From contig NZ_CP143624.1 in assembly GCF_050038885.1 (NCBI RefSeq), forward strand, positions 6,820,001 to 6,884,000: 64,000 nucleotides of DNA, read 5' to 3'. This document shows, piece after piece, positions 40,392 through 49,392 of the stretch; position 1 is the stretch's first letter, and the number at the start of each line of letters is the position of its first letter. The position numbers and the translations under genes were made by a program. This DNA is from Myxococcus flavus. Its GTDB lineage: Bacteria; Myxococcota; Myxococcia; Myxococcales; Myxococcaceae. The notes beneath the pieces were generated by a model. That model did not search any database. It saw only the letters and a list, made by a program, of their open reading frames with translations, and was not told the DNA's origin.

Positions 40392-41189
40392 TCAGTACAG
40401 GGTCTGGAGCGCCGTGACGTCGGAGCTCTTGAAGTTACCGGTCTCGGACGAGCCGAAGCAGGAGTTCATGAGCGAGCCGCCCCGGGTGGCCGTGGTCGGC
40501 GTGTTGGGGATGTGGATGGCGCCCACGCCCGCGGAGCCCTCGTTGGTGGCCGCGCCACCGCAGCTGATGCTGCGGTTGTAGTAGTCAGAGTGGCGCAGGC
40601 CCACGCAGTGGCCCAACTCGTGGGTGATGACGTGCTCGACCACGGCCACGCCGTAGCTGGCGGTGCCGGTGCCGATGTTGATGATGCCGTAGGGACGGCC
40701 GCCGGAGGGGAAGCCCGCCGAGCCGCCAGCGCCGGACATGGTGCGCGCGGAGATGGTCGCGCTGCAGCCGGAGCCGCCACGCTGCATGGTGAAGGACAGG
40801 CCCAGGGCGTTGTAGTTCGCGATGGCCCGGTCGAGGGCGGACATCAGGGTGGAGTTGTTGGAGAAGGCCGCGTTCGGAACGATGCAGATGCGGCTGATGG
40901 AGGAGCTGACGAGGTTCGTCGTGCGGTACTGCTCCTGCGTGTGAGGGTCCGTCTGGAGCATCTCGCGGGACGCATCGAGCGTCACGTGCGCGTCGCGGCC
41001 CACGTACACCTGGCCGTCGGCGACCATGATGTCGTCCGCCGGGAAGCCGGCCTCGACCAGGTTGGAGATGATCTCCTCGTGCTCGCCCTGCGTGTCGGCC
41101 TGCATGTCGGTACCGCAGCCGGCCAGCAGCGCGCTACCGCTCACCACGAGGACTGCAGCTCCCTTGAACATCTTCTGGAACATGGGCAT
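40392..41189 (-). CDS. M57-type HELGH metallopeptidase, lipoprotein
   Basis: A 265-residue secreted zinc peptidase of the M57/HEIGH type common in myxobacteria. The signal sequence (FKGAAVLVVSGSALLAGCGTD) ends in a lipobox. The metal site is VVEHVITHELGHCVGLRHSD (HExxHxxGxxH), with a downstream SLMNSCFG Met-turn. The N-terminal region (ADDIMVADGQVYVGRDAHVT) is a small prodomain typical of the family. The ATG at 41189 is chosen because GAGGAAC lies about seven bases upstream. It is the first gene of a two-gene operon with the trypsin-like lipoprotein. Confidence 0.9.
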   Translation of the reverse strand: MPMFQKMFKGAAVLVVSGSALLAGCGTDMQADTQGEHEEIISNLVEAGFPADDIMVADGQVYVGRDAHVTLDASREMLQTDPHTQEQYRTTNLVSSSISRICIVPNAAFSNNSTLMSALDRAIANYNALGLSFTMQRGGSGCSATISARTMSGAGGSAGFPSGGRPYGIINIGTGTASYGVAVVEHVITHELGHCVGLRHSDYYNRSISCGGAATNEGSAGVGAIHIPNTPTTATRGGSLMNSCFGSSETGNFKSSDVTALQTLY

Positions 41190-41638
41190 CGGAGGTTCCT
41201 CGTACTCAATGACTTCGGGGGACGCGTCGTCCGCCTGGTGTCCACCAGCCGCGGCCAGACGCGCCCCGCCTCTGAGCAATCGAAGGGCCAACCCATCCCA
41301 CAGACTGATAAAGCAGAAACCGTTGTTTAGTCTGGAGTGCCAGCGCACCAGGGCTCGGTGTCGAACTCGTAAACGGGTTTGACGTCCGGGGCGCCAACCC
41401 CGCACCAACACAGGGGATTCTGCTTGAAAGGAGGGGCGTTGCGAAACCACACAGTGATGTCTGGTTATCGGGCACCTGCCCCATGGGGCAAAGACACCCC
41501 AGTCATTGTTTGCCACAACTGAAAACAAACTTCATCCCTGAAATGACGCGGCCGCTGAAAAGTGAACTGACGCACGGCTGCGCGCGTCATCCGGGAAAGA
41601 TGGCCATGTCAACACTTGCTCGGTGTATCCAGTCACCC
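41190..41638. other. Divergent intergenic region with a 14-bp palindrome
   Basis: About 450 bp between the starts of the HELGH peptidase and the next lipoprotein. It is less GC-rich than its surroundings and should carry both promoters. TGCCCCATGGGGCA (41477-41490) is a perfect 14-bp palindrome and the best operator candidate. No tRNA or riboswitch fold was recognised. Confidence 0.45.
41477..41490. promoter_or_regulatory. Perfect 14-bp palindrome, possible operator
   Basis: TGCCCCATGGGGCA reads the same on both strands and lies between divergent genes for secreted proteins. No binding protein can be assigned. Confidence 0.3.
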
Positions 41639-42820
41639 ATGCCAATGCGCCACGTCACCTATCCCGTCGCCGCGCTGCTGGGCGCGGCTCTGTCGTTCCT
41701 TGCTGGCTGTGGGGGAACGAAGTCGAGCAGTCCCTCTCCGCTGAATGCGCAGGGCCAGGAGTCCTCGGCTCGCCAGGCGGCTGAAGCCTGGAGTCGCGCT
41801 CGCGTGGGGGACCGCGTCACCTATGCCTTCTCCGCGAGCCAGGGGCCCTCGCCTGAGGGCGGCGATACCGCGCGGACCCTGGAAGGGCAGTTGACGCTGC
41901 AAGTGGTCTCCGTCCAGCGGCCCTGGGTCTGGGTTCGCGTGGCGTTCACGGACGCCTCGGGTGGCGCGCTGGCGCATCCGCGGTTGGCGAGGGACCTCAT
42001 GGTGCCCGTGCGCTCGGATGATACACTCGCGCTCGAGGTACCGCACCCGGGAACGGCCACCGCGGAGCGCCCGTCCATCGCGGGCCGTACGTGGGAGGCC
42101 CTTCGTTACGTCAGCGATCAGCGCCCCGTGGATGGGCCGCTGCGCTCACGCATGTATGCGAATGAGCCAGGGCCGCTCTATCTCACCCGGGGACTGCTGG
42201 AGGCGAGCGTCGAGACGGCCGGGTTCCGCACGCCGGGCCGCATCCAGCTGTCGTTGCGTGAGCTGAATGAGGGCTCGCCCGCCACCCAAGCACCCGCGCC
42301 CGCGCTGGAGCGTCCGCTGGGGCCTGGGGCGTATTTTGATCGACAGGTGGACTTCGCTCCCACCCACGAAGTGCTGCGTGTGTGTTTCACCGCGGAGCGT
42401 GGCTACGTCCTCCGCTCGGAGGGGCCGGTCGGTGACGGGGCGGACCCGTGCTCCGACTTCTCCCAGGCGGAGCCGGAGCCCCTGGAGGACCTGCTGATGG
42501 GGCTGCCCTGGGAGGTGCTGTCCTCGGGTGACTGGCCTCCCGGTGGCGCCACGGGCGCCCGTGGCACCTTCACGGCGGAGGGCCGCTCCATTCCCGCGGT
42601 CACTGACCAGCGCCCCGAAGACGTCGAGGGCACGCAGCACGTCTTCTCGGAGACTTATGCGGAGGACCCCTGGGCCCCGGGGCTCGCGGGTCTGCCGTAT
42701 GAAGCGCGCTTCCAGGCGCTCGTCAGTGGCACCGAGCGCACGGGGCCAGGAGGCCAGCGTGAGTCGGCGGGTGGGGCGCGGCTCGTGAAGTGGGGGCCCT
42801 GGCTCGGCGGGCAGGAGTAG
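41639..42820 (+). CDS. Lipoprotein of unknown function
   Basis: A 393-residue predicted lipoprotein. The signal segment MRHVTYPVAALLGAALSFLAGCGG ends in a clear lipobox (LAGC). The mature part is beta-rich with segments such as VGDRVTYAFSASQGPSPEGGDTA and VVSVQRPWVWVRVAFTDASGG, and no catalytic motif or known repeat. It may belong to a myxobacteria-restricted lipoprotein family; I cannot name it with confidence. The start could be 41639, 41645 or 41600; the signal peptide is the same from the first two. It is divergent from the HELGH peptidase. Confidence 0.75.
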   Translation: MPMRHVTYPVAALLGAALSFLAGCGGTKSSSPSPLNAQGQESSARQAAEAWSRARVGDRVTYAFSASQGPSPEGGDTARTLEGQLTLQVVSVQRPWVWVRVAFTDASGGALAHPRLARDLMVPVRSDDTLALEVPHPGTATAERPSIAGRTWEALRYVSDQRPVDGPLRSRMYANEPGPLYLTRGLLEASVETAGFRTPGRIQLSLRELNEGSPATQAPAPALERPLGPGAYFDRQVDFAPTHEVLRVCFTAERGYVLRSEGPVGDGADPCSDFSQAEPEPLEDLLMGLPWEVLSSGDWPPGGATGARGTFTAEGRSIPAVTDQRPEDVEGTQHVFSETYAEDPWAPGLAGLPYEARFQALVSGTERTGPGGQRESAGGARLVKWGPWLGGQE

Positions 42821-43000
42821 GGCGCGCCCGTTCGAGTCGACGCAGGCGCCCCATGTCGCGCGAGGCGGGTGGGGGTAGCGGGAGGTGCGGAGGCCGCTGC
42901 GCCGTGAGTGGCCTCCGCTGCCGGGCCCGAGGCTGGGCGCTGCGGTTGGTGCCCGCCGACATGCCGAGCGGGGCTACACTGCGCGCACACCGGAGGCTTC

Positions 43001-44122
<1,122 letters not shown>

Positions 44123-44222
44123 AGGCGCTCTTCCAGGGCGATTGCGGCGGGTGGGGTTCAAAGCCTTGGCGCTGACGCGCGATTCCAGGAGCGGGTGTAC
44201 CGAGAGGCGCGGGTCACCCAGG

Positions 44223-44250
44223 ACGGGTGCCATACTTCGGTGCCCCGTCT
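44223..44250. terminator. Possible terminator between convergent genes
   Basis: GACGGG (44223-44228) and CCCGTC (44245-44250) form a short stem followed by TT, between the beta-helix gene and the bufC stop. The stem is short and the call is weak. Confidence 0.3.
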
Positions 44251-44273
44251 TGCCCGCCAACGCCTGCTTCCGT

Positions 44274-45188
44274 TCACTTCGGCATGTCACCGAGGGGGCT
44301 TTGGACCTGGCTTCGCTCACGCTCCGTGAGCGTGACAAGCCCTTGCTCCCGCGCGACCGGCAGCCACAAGGTGAGCTCCGCCAGCATCGCCCCTTCGGTT
44401 TCGCCGACCCGCACCGCGAGCTCCTTCGCCAGCTGCGGTAGCGGCCGTGGCGTCGCGCAGCCTTCGAGCGTTACCCGTTGCCAGTCGTGTAGCGGCGCCA
44501 TCGTCGGGCGGAAGTCCATGCGGCTCACCGCCAGCACCGTGCGTGCTGGCGGCGGCGCTTCGGGCTGAATGCCGCGCTCCACGGCCGCGAGGAAGGGGCG
44601 AACGTCGTGACGAGCCTCGACCAGCCGCAGACACGGCGCGGTCGCGACGACCACTTCGGTACCGAGCAACAGCCCGTAGGGGCTGATGTCTGGGCTCGTC
44701 ACCGTACCCTCCAGCCCCGGCGCCCGCAGGGCTTCGAGCCTTGCGCGCTCCACCCGGGCCAGGTCCGCGGGCAGGTCCAGCAGCGCGCGCCGCTCCTCCG
44801 GCACCGAGGAATCGGGCGGCCGGGTTCGCTCGAGGTATCCAGCGAGGCCCGCCCCCAGCTCGAACAGGTCGTAGCTTCGTGGGGGACTCGACCAGAGATA
44901 GCCCACCACGAAGCGCTCGAAGAGGGCCTCTCCCACCAGCGCCCGCAGGGCCGGGAAATCAGCCCGCAGGCACTCCTGGAGCCGGGCGAGGTAGCCCTGG
45001 GCGTAGATGGCGACGCGCTCCGGAGCCCCGAGCCCCCGGGCACCGCGCACGAACGCCTCGCATCGCGACGAGGCGGTGTGACCTCTCGCGGGGAACCCAG
45101 GGGCGGTGATGACTGTCAGGAACCATGTCTGCAATTCCCGCAGCGAGGGCCCTCCGGTCCGTGTCTCGGTCTCAGCGAACGAGGTCAT
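44274..45188 (-). CDS. bufC: DUF2063 partner protein of a DUF692 enzyme (BufC/HvfC type)
   Basis: A 304-residue protein with an N-terminal DUF2063 domain (~15-105: LRELQTWFLTVITAP, GLGAPERVAIYAQGYLARLQECLRADFPALRALVGEALFERFVVGYL), which in HvfC, BufC and MbnC-like proteins recruits peptide substrate to the iron enzyme. The remainder (ERRALLDLPADLARVERAR, DFRPTMAPLHDWQRVTLEG) is the family C-terminal region. Its start overlaps the end of the DUF692 gene by 17 bases, the tightest coupling in this operon. Together they should form the heterodimer that installs oxidative modifications on cysteine residues of a ribosomal peptide. Confidence 0.9.
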   Translation of the reverse strand: MTSFAETETRTGGPSLRELQTWFLTVITAPGFPARGHTASSRCEAFVRGARGLGAPERVAIYAQGYLARLQECLRADFPALRALVGEALFERFVVGYLWSSPPRSYDLFELGAGLAGYLERTRPPDSSVPEERRALLDLPADLARVERARLEALRAPGLEGTVTSPDISPYGLLLGTEVVVATAPCLRLVEARHDVRPFLAAVERGIQPEAPPPARTVLAVSRMDFRPTMAPLHDWQRVTLEGCATPRPLPQLAKELAVRVGETEGAMLAELTLWLPVAREQGLVTLTERERSQVQSPLGDMPK

Positions 45189-46113
45189 GGAGCACCCCGA
45201 GTGGCAGCGGGTTGGCGTGGACGCCTTCTCGGACCGGACCGGACAGTGGCACGTCTGGCAGCTCCCCCGCGAGCACGCCTCGGGCCTTGTGCAGCTCCGC
45301 GACGAGGTCGGGGTAGCTGGGGATGGCCGCGTCCCACTCGAGCAGGGTCGATACGCCTCCGGTCAACTCCTGCGCGAGTCGGTAGAGGCGCCAGACCGGT
45401 GTCGGGACAGGGTGGTCGTGGGTATCGATGAGGTACTGCCCGAAGTCGGTCGGCCCGGCGATGTGAAGCTGCACGATGTGCGCGTGGGGGAGCTCGCGAA
45501 CGTAGTGCTCCGGGTCGAAGCCGTGATTGTGGGACGAGACGAACACGTTGTTGACGTCGAGCAGCAGGCCGCAGCCAGTTCGCCGCGCGAGCTCGGACAG
45601 GAACTCCCACTCGGGAATCGTCGAGGCGTGGAACTCCAGGTACGTGCTTGGGTTCTCCAGCACCAGGGGGCGGCCGAGGACTTCCTGGACGCGAAGGACC
45701 CGTTCCGTGACGTGCTCCAGCGCCTCCTCCGTCAGTGGCAGCGGCAGCAGGTCGTGGCTGGTGCGCCCGGCGACGCCGGTCCAGCACAAGTGGTCCGAAA
45801 CCCACGCCGGCGATACGGCGTCCGCCAGGTGGCGCAGCTTCGCGAGGTAGTCCATGTCCAATGGGTCCGTCGAGCCAATGGACAGCGAGACGCCATGCAT
45901 GACGATGGGCACCTCGCGCGCCAGCTTCAGCAGCACATGGCGAGCGAAGCCGTGATCGCCCATGAAGTTCTCACTGATGATTTCGAACCAGTCCACCTGC
46001 GGCGGGTGATGCAGCAGGTGGTGGAAGTGCTGGGCGCGCAGTCCGAGCCCGAGTCCGAGCGCAGGCAGGCCCAGACGCGCTGGCGTTTGCATTGCCGGGT
46101 ACCTACGAGCCAT
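45172..46113 (-). CDS. bufB: DUF692 multinuclear non-haem iron oxidase (BufB/HvfB/MbnB family)
   Basis: A 313-residue TIM-barrel enzyme of the MNIO family. Metal-ligand segments are seen as GLGLGLRAQHFHHLLHHPPQVDWFEI, REVPIVMHGVSLSIG, VSDHLCWTG, LVLENPSTYLEF, CGLLLDVNNVFVSSHNHGFDP, IVQLHIAGPTDFGQ and LLEWD. Members use two or three irons and O2 to turn peptide cysteines into thiazole/thiooxazole or oxazolone-thioamide groups. The ATG at 46113 shares a base with the stop of the upstream ferritin-like gene (TGATG), so translation is coupled. A TTG one codon earlier is possible. Its substrate is discussed under the upstream gene. Confidence 0.93.
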   Translation of the reverse strand: MARRYPAMQTPARLGLPALGLGLGLRAQHFHHLLHHPPQVDWFEIISENFMGDHGFARHVLLKLAREVPIVMHGVSLSIGSTDPLDMDYLAKLRHLADAVSPAWVSDHLCWTGVAGRTSHDLLPLPLTEEALEHVTERVLRVQEVLGRPLVLENPSTYLEFHASTIPEWEFLSELARRTGCGLLLDVNNVFVSSHNHGFDPEHYVRELPHAHIVQLHIAGPTDFGQYLIDTHDHPVPTPVWRLYRLAQELTGGVSTLLEWDAAIPSYPDLVAELHKARGVLAGELPDVPLSGPVREGVHANPLPLGVLHDLVR

Positions 46114-48062
46114 CAAGTGGAGGGAGGGAAGGCCAGGCGCAGGTCATCCGGCTGCGAGGGCTTCTGGGGGGGCGTCTGCTGGCGGTACTGCAACACCATG
46201 CAGTAGGCGTCCCATGCGACGTCATAGACGGGCGCCCCCTTTTCGAACGGCAGGGTGCCGATGGGCGTGGACTCGGTGTTGGCGTGGATGTCGAAGACCT
46301 GCATCTTCCCGGAGTTCGGGAAGAGCTGCGCGGCGGCGATTGGCACTGCGCAGCCCCCGAAGCCACCGCAGCGGTTGTCGCTGGGAGCGCTGTAGAGCGT
46401 GTCGCCGCCACCACACAGGACCTGGGCCTTGAGGGACGTCCCGCAGCTGCCGCCTCCATTGACGGACTGCACGAAGCCGCAGCCGCCCTGGCCCTTGCAG
46501 GCATTGGAGCCCCGGCAGGTGTGGTACGTTGAAATCGATGGCATCCCGCCTTTGCCCGGCTGGTCGAGGCTGAGCCCCTGGCAGGCGTGGTAGAGCGTGC
46601 CCGGCTTGGCCTCCTCAATGCCCAACGAGAGGTCCGGAGCCTGGCCGAGCGTGGCCCAGCACATCGCCATCCGGTCCCCGGAGCCGCTCATCGAGGGGAA
46701 GGGGAACTGGCTGACCTTCCCGCTCCAGTAGTCGTTCAGCACGCGGGTGATGCCGGCAATGGCACCCGCGGCAATCTGGCTGAACTGCGTGTGAACGCTG
46801 CCGTCCCGGTTGCGGGCCTTGAGCCGGTTGAGCGCCGCCGCGACATCCGCGGCCGGGGGAATCTTCGAGGAGGGATCGACCGCCGTGCCGGTCAGCAGGT
46901 CCGCGGGCTTCCACGGCGCTCCGCCGCGGTCCGCGTGCCACTTGGGCCACGTGACAATCTTGCCGAGGAGCTCCGTCTTGATCTTGGAGAAGCGCTCGTA
47001 GTGGTCGGACGCGTCATTACCGTAGCGAGCCGAGGCGTCCCGGGATGGCGCCAAATTTCCATTGGCGTCGTAGGAGGGATAGTCGGCCTTCAGCGCAGGC
47101 TCGGAGGACCGGTAGTTGGGGGCCACGACCTCCAGGCCCTCGAGCCCCTCGCTCTTGAGCATGGCTCGGAGCTTGACGCCCACGGTGCGGCCTTCGCCCT
47201 GGTCGGTGATGGCGTTGATCATGTTGATGGCCGCGTGCAGGGCCTCCGCCTGGGTGCCCTTCGGCAGCATCGCAGCGAAGCCGGGATATTCCGCCATGGT
47301 GTGGCCGGGGCTGGACGTGTTGAAGAGGTCCCGTTGGACCCCCGAGGGGGTGTAGACGCGTTCCCACAGCGTCGTGCCATCGCTGTAGCGAAGTTGCATG
47401 TACTGAACCATGCACTCGTACATGTATCCGATGGTCCCAAACAGTGGCAGGTCCGACTCCGTCTTGTTCGGGGTCCAGTCCTTGAAGGGCACGGCCGGGA
47501 AGTACTTGGAGAGCGCGCTGGGCTTGATGCGCTCGCGGGCCGCGTTCTCGGGCTCCTCGATGGCGAGGAACAGCTCGATGAGGTTCTTGTCGAGTGCCCC
47601 GATCTGGACCTTGATGTTCTCGTAGGTGGTGGTGTCACGGAGATCGATGATGTGAGGAATGGTCGACAGGGTGGGGCCGTAGCAGGTCCAGCCGTAGCGG
47701 GGCGTCTGCAAGGTCCTGCTGGTGAAGTCTGGCTTCACCCCCATGCCCGTGGCGAGGTTGGCCGCGAGCTGAAGGTGGAGCATCTCCTGGATGAAGACGC
47801 TGAAGAGGATGTTGAAGGCCTTCTCGTTGGCGGTGCCAGGCGCGTGGGTCGTCGCGGCACCGGGCCAGCGCCGACCCTTGTAGAAGGTCTGCTTCGCGGC
47901 GTTGATCTCATGCATGCCCTGGATGGAGTACATCCCCGCCATGTAGAGCGGGATGGTGAAGAGCTCCACGTTGATGGCGGCCTGGGCCAGTGCCCGTAGT
48001 GCCGCGGTATCCGTGGGAATGAGCGAGGGATCTCGGGCAACGGTGTTTTGAGAGGTGGTCAC
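46113..48062 (-). CDS. Ferritin-like (VioB-type) protein with Cys-rich C-terminal segment; candidate fused RiPP substrate
   Basis: A 649-residue protein. The N-terminal part is ferritin-like of the VioB/iminophenylpyruvate-synthase group, with ALAQAAINVELFTIPLYMAGM (Glu ligand), FSVFIQEMLHLQLAANL (ExxH) and LFLAIEEPE as candidate diiron residues. A linker with NDYWSGK and SGDRMAMCWATLGQAPDL leads to a Gly/Cys-rich segment (about residues 494-571; bases 46350-46583) with eight cysteines, including HACQG, TCRGSNACKGQGGCGF, GSCG, LCGGG and RCGGFGGC. These short Cys-Gly spacings resemble the cores of HvfA and bufferin precursors modified by DUF692 enzymes. The GTG start at 48062 has GGAG nine bases upstream and its stop is fused to the bufB start. 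I infer that the Cys-rich tail is the peptide modified by the two downstream gene products. Confidence 0.85.
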   Translation of the reverse strand: MTTSQNTVARDPSLIPTDTAALRALAQAAINVELFTIPLYMAGMYSIQGMHEINAAKQTFYKGRRWPGAATTHAPGTANEKAFNILFSVFIQEMLHLQLAANLATGMGVKPDFTSRTLQTPRYGWTCYGPTLSTIPHIIDLRDTTTYENIKVQIGALDKNLIELFLAIEEPENAARERIKPSALSKYFPAVPFKDWTPNKTESDLPLFGTIGYMYECMVQYMQLRYSDGTTLWERVYTPSGVQRDLFNTSSPGHTMAEYPGFAAMLPKGTQAEALHAAINMINAITDQGEGRTVGVKLRAMLKSEGLEGLEVVAPNYRSSEPALKADYPSYDANGNLAPSRDASARYGNDASDHYERFSKIKTELLGKIVTWPKWHADRGGAPWKPADLLTGTAVDPSSKIPPAADVAAALNRLKARNRDGSVHTQFSQIAAGAIAGITRVLNDYWSGKVSQFPFPSMSGSGDRMAMCWATLGQAPDLSLGIEEAKPGTLYHACQGLSLDQPGKGGMPSISTYHTCRGSNACKGQGGCGFVQSVNGGGSCGTSLKAQVLCGGGDTLYSAPSDNRCGGFGGCAVPIAAAQLFPNSGKMQVFDIHANTESTPIGTLPFEKGAPVYDVAWDAYCMVLQYRQQTPPQKPSQPDDLRLAFPPST

Positions 48063-48270
48063 GGCTGGGGCTCCGGTTCGGGTGGGGAACGGATGCGGAA
48101 TGCGAGGGCAGCGGCCTGGCATTCCGAGGCCCGGCATTCAGCAAGGTCTGTGCCTCTCAGTGCCCACAGGATGGTGCGATGAACTGTCATTGGCCACCGC
48201 GTCCTTTGAGGACGCGCCGCGTCCCCGGCGTACGCTCCACGTGGTTGAAGCCCCCTGTGTCAGGAAAGTT
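48063..48270. other. Upstream region of the ferritin-bufBC operon
   Basis: About 200 bp between the operon start and the group II intron boundary; the operon promoter should be here on the minus strand. No operator was recognised. Confidence 0.4.
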
Positions 48271-48832
48271 GTGTGATGCCTGGAGGAACTCATGGACCCG
48301 TAGGGTGAGAGTCCCGAAGCGGCAACAGGTCGAAGCCGCATAGCTGGGGTGGCGCCGACAGGGGAGACCCCTCCGGTGAAGCCCACCGACAAAGCCCCGC
48401 TTCAGCGGGGTGAGCGAGTGCGCGGGCCGTAACGATGCGTGAACGCCTGGTCGAGGCCCCGTCAATTGATACCTCCGGGTGCCGAGCCGTCACAACTACG
48501 GCGAAGGCAGCAGGACGTTCCTGCAGAACGACCGAGGGGACGTACCACCCGGCGGGGTAGAGGGTGACGGCACGTGCACAAGGACATGAGTGGAAACAGG
48601 GAAGGGCTCCTCGTCCCGCGGAGAAAACCCGCGGAAGCAAGGTAGCCGCGGCGAGCCGACGAGGCGAAGCCCGGCGAAGGCGAGAGCCCGGCGGATGGGG
48701 CCGTAGTAGCGCAGAAGCGGGGTAACGCCCGTGGAGCGAAGGGCCCCTACCGGAGGCATTCCGAGTGAGGAGCGAGGCGGGAGCGGGATGACAAAGCCGG
48801 TGAGCGTCAAGGTAGTTGTCGCGTGAGAGAGT
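48271..48832 (+). mobile_element. Group II intron 5' fragment (no reverse transcriptase)
   Basis: The segment begins with GTGTG, the conserved group II 5' boundary, and continues with the RNA-like, stop-rich but strongly structured sequence of domain I (for example GGGTGAGAGTCCCGAAG, TCAATTGATACCTCC, GTGGAAACAGGGAAGGGCTCC). Further on, GATGGGGCCGTAGTAGCGCAG and GAGGAGCGAGGCGGGAGCGG are typical of the stretch just before the intron-encoded reverse transcriptase. The sequence breaks off into an IS3 fragment at about 48833. No RT gene, domain V or 3' end is present, so it cannot splice or move by itself. Identification is by pattern recognition, without a covariance-model search. Confidence 0.65.
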
Positions 48833-49063
48833 TCAACCGATGCGCTTCAACTCCTGCACGGCCGGGGTGGGGTTCGGGGAGGAGTTGAGGCGCACCGGCC
48901 CTGCCGGTGTCCAGTCGCGCGTGTCGCGGCTCCAGCGCTCGGGGTGACGGACGCGGGCGCGCTGGTACACTTGGTGGCGCTGGGTGAGGAGCGCGGCCTT
49001 GCGGCCGAAGTGCCTGTCGTCGGGCGTGACGAAGCGGATGGCGGAGTGGCGGTGCTCGGTTCG
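48833..49063 (-). pseudogene. IS3-family transposase, C-terminal remnant
   Basis: Read on the minus strand, this encodes ~76 residues ending in a TGA at 48833, with RTEHRHSAIRFVTPDDRHFGR, LLTQRHQVYQRARVRHPERWS and RDTRDWTPAGPVRLN. These are the last strand, helix and tail of an IS3-family integrase-core transposase (the EHxHSxIxFVTP and HPERW...WTP motifs). Everything upstream of the tail, including the DDE residues, is absent. It abuts the group II intron fragment. Confidence 0.75.
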
Positions 49064-49140
49064 GCCCCGGATGCCACCGCGCGCCGGAAGGCTGCCACGG
49101 TTCCGGGATACAGCTACCTGCTTGCACTCGTCCCTTGGGG

Positions 49141-49172
49141 TGGTCGCCTCGGCCGGTCGGCCGAGGCGACCA
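49141..49172. repeat. Perfect inverted repeat (14-bp arms, 4-nt loop)
   Basis: TGGTCGCCTCGGCC and GGCCGAGGCGACCA flank a GGTC loop. It lies in non-coding mosaic DNA between the IS3 tail and a recombinase scrap. It could be a transposon end, an integron-like or recombinase site, or a terminator. Confidence 0.6.
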
Positions 49173-49189
49173 ATTCCCTGACACAGGGG

Positions 49190-49290
49190 GCAGATTGCCG
49201 CGCGGCAAGTCCACGTCGGCCTCCTGGAGCACGATCAGCTCGCCTTGCCGCAGTCCTGTCTTGAGCCCTACGATCACGAGCTGGCACCTT
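49190..49290 (-). pseudogene. Tyrosine recombinase (integrase) fragment
   Basis: The minus strand reads QLVIVGLKTGLRQGELIVLQ followed by EADVDLPRGN, the box I region of phage-type integrases (xTGLRxGELxxLxxxDVDLxxG with the catalytic Arg). Only ~33 residues remain, with no start and no downstream catalytic HxxR/Y segment. It hints that the following gene arrived on an integrase-carried island. Confidence 0.6.
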
Positions 49291-49392
49291 GACCATAAAG
49301 GGACAGCCTCACTAACGTGTCAGCAGGCCCACCCCAGTTGTGTCGGCCGAGAACCCGCCTCAGCCAGGACAAGAACGCAGGGAGACGACGCG

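Noticed and set aside
48290..48810. Protein-coding frames in the group II intron region
   Set aside because: The frames are short, overlapping and arginine/proline-rich; the sequence reads better as structured intron RNA.
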